From the NCBI GenBank assembly GCA_900659855.1, contig CAACVI010000001.1:425179-489178 (forward strand): a DNA stretch of 64,000 nt, in the 5' to 3' direction. The stretch comes from Candidatus Desulfarcum epimagneticum (lineage in GTDB: Bacteria; Desulfobacterota; Desulfobacteria; Desulfobacterales; CR-1). Shown piece by piece: positions 35,631 to 45,053 of this stretch. The notes under the pieces are model-generated. The model worked only from the letters and a program-made list of their open reading frames with translations. It had not been told where the DNA came from and made no database searches. Numbering within the stretch: the first letter of the stretch is position 1; the number at the start of each line of letters is the position of its first letter. The translations under genes were made by a program, and so were the position numbers.

Positions 35631-37508
35631 TTACGACGCGGTCAGGGATTCGAGTCGCCCGTCAAAACGCCTCTCCTCTTCTTCAAACTCATCGGCGGCC
35701 TTCTCCAGGCGGTCATACAGCCCGTCGATGGATGCCCGGCATTCGTGGGCCTTTTTGGAAAGGGCGGCGATTTTCTCCCCCCGATTTTCGGAGCAGGACG
35801 CCGCCAGGTCGAGGTTGATCTGTTCCAGGTTTTCTTCCTTTTTTTCGATCTCGGTCTCAAGGGCGTCCATTCGTTTCCGGATGGGCGCCAGGACGCCGGC
35901 TTTTTCCGCGATGAGGCCGGAGCGCAGGCGTCTCATCTCTTTTTTTCCCATGGTTTTTCCAGCGTTGTCTTTTTCTTTCGGGGCCGCCGGGCCCGGGGCG
36001 CCGGGCATGGCCTTTGGGTCCTTTTCTTCTCCCCACCCCTTTTTTTCCAGAAATTCCGGGTAGCCACCCTCGAAGAATTCCACCCGGCCATCCTGAAAGA
36101 CGATGAGGCGGCGGGCGAGGGCGTTTAAAAACATTTCATTGTGGGTGACCATGACCACGGCCCCATTGAAGCGGTCAAGGGCGGCCAGAAGCGCGTCGCA
36201 GGACTCCATGTCCAGGTGGTGGGTGGGCTCGTCCAGGACCAGGAGATTCGCGGGCGAGGCCAGGATTTTTCCCAGCATCACCCGGCTTTTTTCCCCGCCG
36301 GACAGGATTTCTATTTTTTTCAGCGCGTCGTCTCCGGAAAACATCATGGCGCCGCAGATGTCCCGGGCCAGACGGCGGTCTCCCCCGGCCTGGGCGGACA
36401 GAATCTCATCCTCCACCGTCCGTGAAGGCGCCAGGCTCTCCACATGGGTCTGCTCAAAAACCCCGGCCTTTGCGGCGGCGTGGAAGGAGACCTTTCCCCG
36501 GGTGGGGGCGAGGGTTCCGCCCAGAATTTTGACCAGGGTGGTTTTGCCCTTGCCGTTTTTCCCGATCACGCATATCCGGTCCCGGGCGCCGATGGCAAAG
36601 CCCAAATCGGAGAAAAGCGGCGGCTGGGAGCTGTATGAAAAGGCCAGGTCCTCGACGGTCCCCATGCGTTTGGCGAAAAAAGGTGTTTCGGTGAATCGAA
36701 ACTCCAGGCTTTGGATTTTTTCCAGCTGGTTTTTTTTCTCCATTTTGTCAAGGGTTTTCACCCGGGACTGAACCATGCCGGCCAGCCGGGCCTTGGCCCG
36801 GAAACGGGTGATGAAGCGCTCCATTTCTTTTCGCTTGTTTTCGTCATTGATCCGGGTTTTTTCGTAAATTTCTTCGTCCGACGCCAGGCGTTCATAGTAT
36901 TTCCGGGTGTCGCCTTTGATTTTTCGGGCCTTTCCCCGGTGAATGCCCACGATATGGGTGGCCACCTGATCCATAAATCCCCTGTCGTGGGTGATGAGCA
37001 TCAGCTCCCGGGGCCAGTCCTGAAGGAAACGGATGATCCAGCGAATGGAGGCGATGTCCAGGTAATTGGTGGGCTCGTCTAAAAGAAGCATGTCCGGCTC
37101 TGAGACCATGGCTTTTGCCAGGTTCAGCCGCGCCTGGAATCCTCCGGAAAATTCATCGGGCCGCCGCTCCATGTCGGCTTCGGAAAAGCCCAGTCCGGAC
37201 AGAATCCGGGCCGCCTTCCAGGAATGATCCGAGTCGCTTTCGGGAAGACCCCGCATGCACTCGTCTAGGATGGTGGGTCCCGCGAACTCAATGCGCTGGC
37301 GCGCGTGTCCGATCCGGTAGTTCCCGGGCGCCGTCACGCATCCCCGGTCGGGCTCTTCGTCGCCGACGATGATTTTAAAAAGGGTGGTCTTGCCGTGGCC
37401 GTTTCGCCCCACGACCCCCACGCGCTCTCCCTTGTTGACCCGGAAGCGGACCCCGTCAAACAGGGTCCGGCCCCCGAAGGCTTTTTCCAGATTCTCAACG
37501 CTTAACAT
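35631..37508 (-). CDS. ABC-F family ATPase (Uup/EttA type)
   Basis: A soluble, ribosome-associated ATPase with two ABC domains and no membrane part. The 625-residue protein has Walker A GRNGHGKTTLFKII and GKNGKGKTTLVKIL, signatures FSGGFQARLNLAKA and LSGGEKSRVMLGKI, and Walker B LLLDEPTNYLD and LVLDEPTHHLD. The charged linker between the halves (about 205-270) is the ABC-F family's P-site interaction domain. The C-terminal ~110 residues are a charged coiled coil as in Uup. It may resolve stalled ribosomes; it is not clearly a resistance protein. Confidence 0.92.
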   Translation of the reverse strand: MLSVENLEKAFGGRTLFDGVRFRVNKGERVGVVGRNGHGKTTLFKIIVGDEEPDRGCVTAPGNYRIGHARQRIEFAGPTILDECMRGLPESDSDHSWKAARILSGLGFSEADMERRPDEFSGGFQARLNLAKAMVSEPDMLLLDEPTNYLDIASIRWIIRFLQDWPRELMLITHDRGFMDQVATHIVGIHRGKARKIKGDTRKYYERLASDEEIYEKTRINDENKRKEMERFITRFRAKARLAGMVQSRVKTLDKMEKKNQLEKIQSLEFRFTETPFFAKRMGTVEDLAFSYSSQPPLFSDLGFAIGARDRICVIGKNGKGKTTLVKILGGTLAPTRGKVSFHAAAKAGVFEQTHVESLAPSRTVEDEILSAQAGGDRRLARDICGAMMFSGDDALKKIEILSGGEKSRVMLGKILASPANLLVLDEPTHHLDMESCDALLAALDRFNGAVVMVTHNEMFLNALARRLIVFQDGRVEFFEGGYPEFLEKKGWGEEKDPKAMPGAPGPAAPKEKDNAGKTMGKKEMRRLRSGLIAEKAGVLAPIRKRMDALETEIEKKEENLEQINLDLAASCSENRGEKIAALSKKAHECRASIDGLYDRLEKAADEFEEEERRFDGRLESLTAS

Positions 37509-37619
37509 GGGAAATGCCAGAAAAGCGCGGTTTCGGGTTTCAAAATTTTGTTTTTTTTGCGTTGCATTTTTTTGTTTGTCCTGATTTATATATAGGGTTA
37601 AGGCTCATTTTTACAAGTA

Positions 37620-37722
37620 TGATAACCTCGCAAAAAAATCACGGAACAGCGTCGTAAAAAATTCCATATTATAAAATTTAAGCTACAACACAGTAGATCG
37701 GATTTTTTACGATGCTGTCAAA
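37620..37722 (+). repeat. Dispersed intergenic repeat, family A (copy 4, two arms)
   Basis: Left arm GATAACCTCGCAAAAAAATC then ACGGAACAGCGTCGTAAAAA; right arm ACAGTAGATCGGATTTTTTA then CGATGCTGTCA, which is the inverse complement of the same unit. The arms can fold into a hairpin with a short AT-rich centre. It covers the first possible hrpA start. Confidence 0.7.
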
Positions 37723-37735
37723 TATAGAGCTTGGA

Positions 37736-40700
37736 ATGACTCAAAGCAACCCCAAAAAATCAAATAAAAAAAACACGGGCCGCCCGGACGCCCCCCGGCT
37801 CCCCATTCTTGACAAAAAAAAGGAGATCATCGCCGCCATTCAAAACAGCCCGGCGACGATCATCTCCGGGGCCACCGGCTCGGGCAAGTCCACCCGGCTG
37901 CCCGGGCTGTGCCTGGAGGCCGGGCTGGGCGCGGAGAAAATGATCGGTTGCACACAGCCCCGGCGAATCGCGGCGGTGTCCATCGCGGCCCGGATCGCCT
38001 CGGAGATGGGTCAAAAACCCGGGGGCTTCGTGGGCCACAAGATCCGTTTTGAGAACAAAACCCGCAAAGAGACCCGGATTAAAATTATGACCGACGGCGT
38101 CCTGCTGGCCGAAACCCAAAGCGACCCCCGTCTTTCCCGGTACGACGCCATCATCGTGGACGAGGCCCACGAGCGAAGCTTAAACATTGATTTCATCCTG
38201 GGGTTTTTAAGGGGTCTTCTGGACCAAAGGCCCGATCTCAGGGTCGTCATCGCCTCGGCCACCATTGACGCTGAGAAATTTTCAAAGGCCTTTGACGACG
38301 CCCCGGTCATTGAGATCCCGGGCCGGATGTTTCCGGTGGAGACCCTTTACTTTCCCATTGAAAAAAAATCAGGGCCCAGTGAAAAAGACACGGGCGAGCT
38401 TCATTATGTGGAGGCCGCGGCGGACGCTGTGGAATGGCTCTATCGCAAAAACCCCCGGGGGGATATTCTGATTTTTATGCCCACGGAGCGGGACATCCAT
38501 GAAACCTTTGAAATCCTCAAAGGCCGGGACTGCCGAAACGCGGCCCTGTTTCCCCTGTACGCCCGTCTGCCCGGGGCGGCCCAGGCAAAGGTGTTCAAAC
38601 CCCTTTCCCGAAATAAAATCGTCATCGCCACCAATGTGGCGGAGACCTCCCTGACCATACCCGGGATCAAATATGTCATCGACTCGGGCCTGGCCCGGAT
38701 ATCGCGCTACTCCCCGGCGCTTCGGGCCACCTCCCTTCCGGTGGATCCCATCTCCCAGAGCAGCGCGAACCAGCGCCTGGGCCGGTGCGGTCGCGTGGAA
38801 AAAGGGGTGTGCGTCCGGCTTTATTCGAAAGAGGACTTCGAAAAACGCCCGGTTTTCACGCCCCCGGAGATTCTTCGCGCCAACCTCGCCGAGGTTATTT
38901 TACGAATGATCGCGCTTAAGCTGGGAAATGTGGCGGATTTTCCCTTCATTGACATTCCGGCCCCCAGGAGCGTCCGGGACGGGTTTAAGCTTCTTCTGGA
39001 GCTGGGGGCCATCGCCCGCAAATCCGGCTCTTTTGTCCTCACCGGAATGGGACGCCTCATGGCCCGGCTCCCGGCGGACCCGAGGCTGTCGCGGATTCTC
39101 ATGGAGGCCAAAAAAGAGGGATGCGTGGAGGCGGCCCTTGTCATTGTCTCGGTTCTGAGCATCCGGGACCCCCGGCAGCGGCCCCCGGGGAAAAGCGAGG
39201 AGGCCGAAAACGCCCGATTGGTTTTTACCCATCCCCTGTCGGATTTCATGACGTGTCTCAACCTGTGGCGCGGGTATCGGGAAATCGGGGAAAAGGGCCG
39301 GAAGGCCGGGGAGACCCAAAGCCGGATTCGGAAAAAAGAGGCGGCGTTTTGCCGGCGTTTTTTCCTGTCGCACGCCCGGATGCGGGAATGGCGCGACATT
39401 TTTTTCCAGCTTTCAAAGGCCCTGGGAGAGTCGGGGTTTTATAAGAAAAACCAGGGGAAGAAAAAACGCCCCGCAGACCCGGCCCCGGGTCCGAATTCAG
39501 AGGGAGGCCGGGGAATCGACGATCCCCTCTACGGCGCCGTCCATCGCTCCATTTTAAGCGGGTTTTTGTCCAACATCGCCGTTAAAAAAGACAAAAACCT
39601 GTATCTCGGGGCAAAGGGGAAGGAGCCCATGCTGTTTCCGGGATCGGTTTTGTTCAACCGGGAAAAACCCTGGATCGTGGCCTCTGAAATGGTCCGGACC
39701 TCCCGCCTGTTCGCCAGAACGGCGGGCGCCGTTGATCCCGCCTGGCTGGAGAAACTGGGGGGCGATCTGTGCCGTTATTCTTATTCCAATCCCCGGTGGG
39801 AAAAAAATCGGGGCGAGGTGGTGGCGGACGAGCAGGCCGCCCTTTTCGGCCTGGTGATTCTTTCGGGCCGCAAGGCCCCCTACGGCCCCATTGATCCGGA
39901 GACCGCCCATGATATTTTTATCCAAAAGGCCCTGGTGGAGGGCGATATCCGGGGGAAGTTCGGATTTCTGGCGCGCAACCGAAAAATGGCCGAAGATGCC
40001 CTGGACGTGGAAAGCCGCCTGCGAAAAAGGGGGGTGGCGGCCCCGGATGAGGCCATCGCGGATTTTTACAAAGCGCGTCTGCCGGGCGTGGTCGACGCCC
40101 GGGGCCTTGCCCGGATTATCCGTAGAAAAAAGGGCGACGGCTTTTTGCGCATGAGCCCGGACCACTTTTTCTTAAGCGAGCCCGATGAAAAGGAGCTGTC
40201 CCAGTACCCGGACGCCCTTTGCATCGGCCGGGACTCATACCCGTGCGCCTATGACTTCAAACCCGGGAAGGAAAAGGACGGCCTCACCGTGACGACCCCG
40301 GCGGCAAAGGCATCCCCGGCCATGGCCGAGCCCCTGGCCTGGCTGGTCCCCGGGTTGCTGAAGGAAAAAATCGCGCTGATGATCAAAAACCTTCCCAAAG
40401 CCGGCCGAAAGGCCCTGGCGCCGGCGGCCCAAACGGCGGAGATCATCGCCCGCGAGATGCCCCGGGAGGAAAAATCCCTTAAAACCGCTCTCTCGGCCTT
40501 TGCGCTCAAGCGGTTCAATATCTCCATTCCCGCCTCCCAGTGGTCGGAAGAGGGCCTGCCCGACCACCTCAGGGCCCGGGTGTCCATCACAGGGCCGGGA
40601 GGAGGGGAAATCGCGGCGGGCCGGGATCTTTCCCTCCTGGGCCGCGTGGGCGCCCGGGAGGCCGGGGACCCCGATTCATGGCCGGAAATCCGGGCGGAAA

Positions 40701-41590
40701 AAGCCAAATGGGAACGGACCGGGATTGTGAAATGGGACTTTCCGGACCTGCCCCCGTTTATCGAGGTTCGTTTGAAAAACGGGTCCGACTGGCGTCTTTT
40801 CCCGGGCCTTGAAAGCCGGGAGGGGCGGGTCCGCCTGCGGCTTTTTTCAAACTCAGGAAAGGCGCTGGCCTCCCACAGGGAGGGGGCGCTTTCCCTGTGC
40901 GCCGCTGTTTTCTCAAAAGACTTGAAATTTTTAAAAAAGTCCCTTTCCCTGCCCCCGAAAGCCCGGAAATGGGCCGCGTGCTTCGGGGGGGTGGCAAAGG
41001 TGGAAAAACGCCTGTTTGACCAGGCGCTTCGATGGGCCTTTTTCAAAGACATCCGAACCCGGCGGGTCTTCGAGGATTTAAGGGGCTCGGTTTTTCCGGC
41101 CATTCCAGACCAGTCCCGAAAAATCCAGGACGGGGCGCTGGCGGTCATGGAGGCCCATTACAACGCCCTTGGGGCGATCCTTTCCCTTGAGACGACAAAG
41201 GGGGCGGCCCCGGATTTTTTTCAAATGATGAAAAAAGAGCTGGAATGTCTGGCGCCGGTCCATTTTATGGAGATCTATGACACCGGCCGGCTCAGGGACA
41301 TCGCCCGCTACATCAGCGCGCTGGCCGTCCGGACCCGGCGGGGCCCGGAAAATCCCGAAAAGGACCGGGCCAGGCAGGAAAAGATCAACATTCATTCCGA
41401 CCGGCTGAGCGGCTATCTCAAAAGCCTGGCGTCCGGCGCCGGCAGGGAGCGGAAAACGGCTGTGGAGTCGTTTTACTGGCTTTTGGAGGAATACAAGGTG
41501 TCGCTTTTTGCCCAGGAGCTGAAAACCGCCGTCCCGGTTTCGGAAAAGCGGCTGAAGAAAAAAGCCGACGAGATCGACCGGATGGCATAA
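37736..41590 (+). CDS. hrpA: ATP-dependent RNA helicase HrpA
   Basis: A large DEAH-box helicase of 1284 residues that remodels RNA and is linked to ribosome collisions in other bacteria. N-terminal helicase motifs: GATGSGKSTRLPG, TQPRRIAAVS, DEAHERSLNIDF, SATIDAEKF, and the second RecA part TNVAETSLTIPGI and QRLGRCGR. Then follow the winged-helix/ratchet region and the long C-terminal extension typical of HrpA. An ATG at 37712 falls inside repeat DNA, so the ATG at 37736 (MTQSNPKK) is preferred. lnt follows after 15 bases. Confidence 0.93.
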   Translation: MTQSNPKKSNKKNTGRPDAPRLPILDKKKEIIAAIQNSPATIISGATGSGKSTRLPGLCLEAGLGAEKMIGCTQPRRIAAVSIAARIASEMGQKPGGFVGHKIRFENKTRKETRIKIMTDGVLLAETQSDPRLSRYDAIIVDEAHERSLNIDFILGFLRGLLDQRPDLRVVIASATIDAEKFSKAFDDAPVIEIPGRMFPVETLYFPIEKKSGPSEKDTGELHYVEAAADAVEWLYRKNPRGDILIFMPTERDIHETFEILKGRDCRNAALFPLYARLPGAAQAKVFKPLSRNKIVIATNVAETSLTIPGIKYVIDSGLARISRYSPALRATSLPVDPISQSSANQRLGRCGRVEKGVCVRLYSKEDFEKRPVFTPPEILRANLAEVILRMIALKLGNVADFPFIDIPAPRSVRDGFKLLLELGAIARKSGSFVLTGMGRLMARLPADPRLSRILMEAKKEGCVEAALVIVSVLSIRDPRQRPPGKSEEAENARLVFTHPLSDFMTCLNLWRGYREIGEKGRKAGETQSRIRKKEAAFCRRFFLSHARMREWRDIFFQLSKALGESGFYKKNQGKKKRPADPAPGPNSEGGRGIDDPLYGAVHRSILSGFLSNIAVKKDKNLYLGAKGKEPMLFPGSVLFNREKPWIVASEMVRTSRLFARTAGAVDPAWLEKLGGDLCRYSYSNPRWEKNRGEVVADEQAALFGLVILSGRKAPYGPIDPETAHDIFIQKALVEGDIRGKFGFLARNRKMAEDALDVESRLRKRGVAAPDEAIADFYKARLPGVVDARGLARIIRRKKGDGFLRMSPDHFFLSEPDEKELSQYPDALCIGRDSYPCAYDFKPGKEKDGLTVTTPAAKASPAMAEPLAWLVPGLLKEKIALMIKNLPKAGRKALAPAAQTAEIIAREMPREEKSLKTALSAFALKRFNISIPASQWSEEGLPDHLRARVSITGPGGGEIAAGRDLSLLGRVGAREAGDPDSWPEIRAEKAKWERTGIVKWDFPDLPPFIEVRLKNGSDWRLFPGLESREGRVRLRLFSNSGKALASHREGALSLCAAVFSKDLKFLKKSLSLPPKARKWAACFGGVAKVEKRLFDQALRWAFFKDIRTRRVFEDLRGSVFPAIPDQSRKIQDGALAVMEAHYNALGAILSLETTKGAAPDFFQMMKKELECLAPVHFMEIYDTGRLRDIARYISALAVRTRRGPENPEKDRARQEKINIHSDRLSGYLKSLASGAGRERKTAVESFYWLLEEYKVSLFAQELKTAVPVSEKRLKKKADEIDRMA

Positions 41591-41605
41591 GAAAAAAAAC
41601 CCATT

Positions 41606-43255
41606 ATGAATATGACTTTGATTCAAAAATACGTTCGCGATGAAAAAATCGTTCCCGCCGCGCTGACGGGCCTCCTTCTCACCGCCTCGTTTCCCGAGGC
41701 CGGTTTTTCCGGTCTGGCCTGCGTGGCCCTGGTTCCTTTGCTGGCGGCGGTGGAAGGCGCCTCGCCGGGAAAGAGTTTTCGCGTGGGGTTTATGGCCGGT
41801 TTGATCCATTTCCTGTCCCTGCTTTACTGGGTGGTCCACTCCATGCAGGTGTACGGGAATCTTGGCCCGGCTGTGTCCGCGGCCATTTTGTTTCTTCTGG
41901 CGGCGTACCTGGCCTGCTACCCCGGGCTTTTCGCCATGCTCGCCGCTTCTTTGCCGAAAAACCGCTTTTCAGGCCTTTTTTTGATTCCGGCGTTCTGGGT
42001 GGCCTGCGAATACGCCCGTTTCCGGGTCATGGCCGGATTTCCCTGGGAATTTTTGGGCTGCTCGCAGTATCAGAATCTGGCTTTTATCCAGATCGCCGAT
42101 CTTTTCGGGGTTTATGGCGTGTCGTTCTGGATCGTTTTTTCAAACGCCTGTGTCTGGATGATTTTTGGGTTTTTTTCCTTCAAAAACGCTCGCGCCAAAA
42201 CCATTTCCCGGGCCCGGGCCGCGGGCGCGCTGGGGCTTCTTTTCGCCGCTTCCGCCGCTGTTTTTTCCTACGGAAAATGGCGCATGATATCCGTGGACGC
42301 GCTCATGGCGTCGGCCCCCAAAAAAACCGTGGCCTTTGTCCAGGGAAACATCCCCCAGGAAAAAAAATGGGACCCGAATTTTTCGTCCCAAATCATTCAA
42401 AAATACCTGGATCTCTCCCTGTCCGTTCAAGACCGGGAGCCGGACCTGGTGGTGTGGCCGGAGACAGCCACGCCGTTTTATTTTCTCCAGGAAAGACGCC
42501 GGACCCCCAAACTCCTCGCGGGTCTGGCCGGGATGGACGCGGATTTTGTCATCGGCTCGCCCCAGGGACGGCGGACCGCGGCCGGGGTCGAGTATCTCAA
42601 CAGCGCTTACCTTTTGAGCGGGAAAGGGAAAGTATTCGGCCGCTACGACAAGTCCCGCCTGGTGCCCTATGGCGAATACATTCCCCTTAAGCGCTTCATG
42701 CCCTTTTTGGGGAAAATTGTGGCCCAGGCCGGGGATTTTGTCCCGGGCCCTGTGGGCCGGACCCTTGAGTGGAAAGAAAGCCGGGTCGGGATTCAGATAT
42801 GCTATGAGATCATATTTCCGGATATCTCCCGGCTCATGGCCCAAAACGGCGCCGGTCTTTTGATCAATATCACCAACGACGCCTGGTTCGGAAAAACATC
42901 CGCCGCGCGCCAGCATTTTTCAATGGCGGTCTTAAGGGCCGTTGAAAACCGGCGCGCCGTGGTCCGGGCCGCCAACACCGGGATCAGCGCCTTTATCGAC
43001 CCCGTCGGCAGGATCACAGGCGAGACCGGGCTTTTTAAGGAAGCGGCGATAGCTGCGGCCATGCCCGTTTACGAGGGAGAAACCTTTTACACCCGGCGCG
43101 GGGATCTCTTCGCCCTGGCGTGCGTTTTCGTCTCTTTGTTTTTTGTCTTGATGAAACGGCTTCGAAGGGCTATAAAAGGGGCGGAATCTGAAAACAAACG
43201 AAAAAAAGAATCACGGAGGCGACAAAATGTCCATGGAACTCAAACAGGCCCTTAA
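41606..43255 (+). CDS. lnt: Apolipoprotein N-acyltransferase
   Basis: Adds the third acyl chain to outer-membrane lipoproteins at the periplasmic face of the inner membrane. The 549-residue protein has N-terminal membrane spans (about 1-220) and a nitrilase-like domain with the Glu in VWPETATPF, the Lys in RYDKSRLVPYGEY and the Cys in IGIQICYEIIFP. A last hydrophobic span is followed by a lysine/arginine-rich tail. The end overlaps the start of prfB by 29 bases. Confidence 0.93.
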   Translation: MNMTLIQKYVRDEKIVPAALTGLLLTASFPEAGFSGLACVALVPLLAAVEGASPGKSFRVGFMAGLIHFLSLLYWVVHSMQVYGNLGPAVSAAILFLLAAYLACYPGLFAMLAASLPKNRFSGLFLIPAFWVACEYARFRVMAGFPWEFLGCSQYQNLAFIQIADLFGVYGVSFWIVFSNACVWMIFGFFSFKNARAKTISRARAAGALGLLFAASAAVFSYGKWRMISVDALMASAPKKTVAFVQGNIPQEKKWDPNFSSQIIQKYLDLSLSVQDREPDLVVWPETATPFYFLQERRRTPKLLAGLAGMDADFVIGSPQGRRTAAGVEYLNSAYLLSGKGKVFGRYDKSRLVPYGEYIPLKRFMPFLGKIVAQAGDFVPGPVGRTLEWKESRVGIQICYEIIFPDISRLMAQNGAGLLINITNDAWFGKTSAARQHFSMAVLRAVENRRAVVRAANTGISAFIDPVGRITGETGLFKEAAIAAAMPVYEGETFYTRRGDLFALACVFVSLFFVLMKRLRRAIKGAESENKRKKESRRRQNVHGTQTGP

Positions 43256-44340
43256 GAATCTGGACGCGAAACTCATTCAGTTCAGAGGTTATCTTTGACC
43301 TGCCGGACAAGGAAAAAAGACTGGCGGACATCGAAAAAATCATCGCCGAAAAAACATTTTGGGACAACCCGGAAAAAACCACATCGGTTTTAAAGGAGCG
43401 GACCTTTCTTTCCGGGGTCATTGACACATTCAACGCCCTGTCCGGCGACCTGGAGGAGAGCGGCATTCTCCTGGAGCTGGCGCTGGAGGAATCGGACGAC
43501 GACGCCCTTTCCGAGGTGTCCGAAGGGGTCCGGTCTGTGGAAGAGCGGCTCCGCCGCCTTTCCCTGGAGTATATGCTGGACGGAGAGGACGATTCCAAAA
43601 ACGCCATTGTCTCCATCAACGCCGGCGCCGGGGGGACCGAGGCCCAGGACTGGGCGGAGATGCTTTTTCGGATGTACATGCGCTGGATGGAGAGAAAGGG
43701 CTTCAGCGGCGACGTCATCGACTACCAGCCCGGGGAGGAGGCGGGCGTCAAAAGCGTCACCTTCACGGCGTCCGGGGACTTCGCCTACGGCTATGTGAAA
43801 ACCGAGACCGGGGTGCACCGCCTGGTGAGGATCTCGCCGTTTAACGCCAGCCGGAAGCGCCACACCTCATTCGCCTCGGTGTTTGTCTATCCCGAGCTGG
43901 ACAACGCCATTGTGGTGGATGTGGACGAGAAAGACATTCGCCTGGATGTCTTCAGGGCCAGCGGCGCGGGCGGCCAGCACGTGAACAAAACCAGCAGCGC
44001 GGTCCGGATTTCCCATCTGCCCACCGGCATCATTGTCCAGTGCCAGCAGGAAAAATCCCAGCACCGGAACAAAGAAATGGCCATGAAGGTGCTTAAAGCC
44101 CGCCTGTACCAGCTGGAAAAAGACAAACAGGATCAAAAGATTAAAAACCTTCACGACGGCAAGGACGGGATTTCCTGGGGCAACCAGATCCGGTCCTATG
44201 TGCTGCATCCCTACCAGATGGCCAAGGATCACAGGACCGGCGTGGAAGTCGGGAATGTGAACGGGGTTTTAGACGGCGACCTGGATTCTTTCATTGAAGA
44301 GGCGCTTTTGACTTCCAAAAAATCAGGCGCCGGGAAATGA
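43227..44340 (+). CDS. prfB: Peptide chain release factor 2 with programmed +1 frameshift
   Basis: Recognises UGA and UAA stop codons and frees the finished peptide. The gene reads join 43227-43295 and 43297-44340, giving 370 residues. The first 23 codons (MSMELKQALKNL...FRGYL) meet an in-frame UGA at 43296; a +1 shift continues DLPDKEKRLADIEK. This is the classical autoregulation of RF2: low RF2 lets the ribosome pause and shift. The GGQ loop (GAGGQHVNKTSSAVRI) is intact. A GGAGG site precedes the ATG. A start-to-stop scan would see only the distal part from 43516. Confidence 0.95.
43281..43299 (+). promoter_or_regulatory. RF2 frameshift site
   Basis: TTC AGA GGT TAT CTT TGA C: the slippery CTT followed by UGA and C, with an internal AGAGG just upstream that can pair with 16S rRNA. 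It follows the layout known for prfB, with AGAGG in place of the stronger AGGGGG. Confidence 0.92.
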
Positions 44341-44879
44341 GCCCCTATGAGGTCATCGACAAATATTACCGGCCCGGATCAAAGCTGCGCGACATCCTGG
44401 TCCGGCACAGCGAGCGCGTGGCCGAAAAGGCCCTGGCGGTCGCGGAGAGGGCGGCCCATTTAAATCCCGACCGCCGCTTCATCCGGGAGGCGGCCCTGCT
44501 TCATGACATCGGGATTTTTCTGACCCGAAAACCCGAGATCGCCTGCCGGGGGACCCGCCGGTATATCCTGCACGGGCTTTTGGGAAGACGGATTCTGGAA
44601 AAAGAGGGCCTGCCGGCCCACGCCCGGGTCTGCGAGCGGCACGTGGGGGCCGGCATCACGGCAAAGGAGGCCCGGGAGCATGGCTTTCCGGTCCCCTGGC
44701 GGGACATGGCCCCGGTGTCTCTGGAGGAGAAAATCATCTGCTACGCGGACAAGTTTTTTTCCAAAAGCCCGGGGAAAAACGACCGGGAAGAAAAGATGGA
44801 CGATATCGTGAAAGAGCTGAAAGGCCATGGCCCGGGCAAGGCCGAGCGGTTTTTAGAGTGGGCTCAAATATTTGAATAG
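44337..44879 (+). CDS. HD-domain protein (metal-dependent phosphohydrolase fold)
   Basis: A 180-residue protein with an HD metal-binding pattern: His24 in VRHSERV and His56-Asp57 in LLHDIGIF, with downstream ICYADKF giving a further aspartate. Such small HD proteins hydrolyse nucleotides or phosphate esters; no signalling domain is attached. Its ATG overlaps the prfB stop (ATGA), so it is co-translated. The substrate is unknown. Confidence 0.82.
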   Translation: MSPYEVIDKYYRPGSKLRDILVRHSERVAEKALAVAERAAHLNPDRRFIREAALLHDIGIFLTRKPEIACRGTRRYILHGLLGRRILEKEGLPAHARVCERHVGAGITAKEAREHGFPVPWRDMAPVSLEEKIICYADKFFSKSPGKNDREEKMDDIVKELKGHGPGKAERFLEWAQIFE

Positions 44880-44950
44880 AGGTTTGGACAGAGTGAGGAA
44901 GGGTTTTTCGCCGAATATTCGGGGGAAAACGGGCCGAAATCATAATGTTT

Positions 44951-44979
44951 TTGACAACCGCTCCCATAAGCTATATAAT
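44951..44979 (+). promoter_or_regulatory. Consensus sigma70 promoter of icmF
   Basis: TTGACA (44951-44956) and TATAAT (44974-44979) with a 17-base spacer, both hexamers perfect. Predicted transcription start is near 44986, about 68 bases before the icmF start. Confidence 0.85.
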
Positions 44980-45053
44980 AGCTGGATTTCATTTAAAACC
45001 GGGTGTCAGCGCCCATGACGGAACAGACGCAAACACGCAGCGGGAGGAGATAT

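Noticed and set aside
43516-44340. prfB as a short gene beginning at the first in-frame ATG
   Set aside because: It lacks the normal N-terminal domain, which is found upstream across the classical frameshift site.
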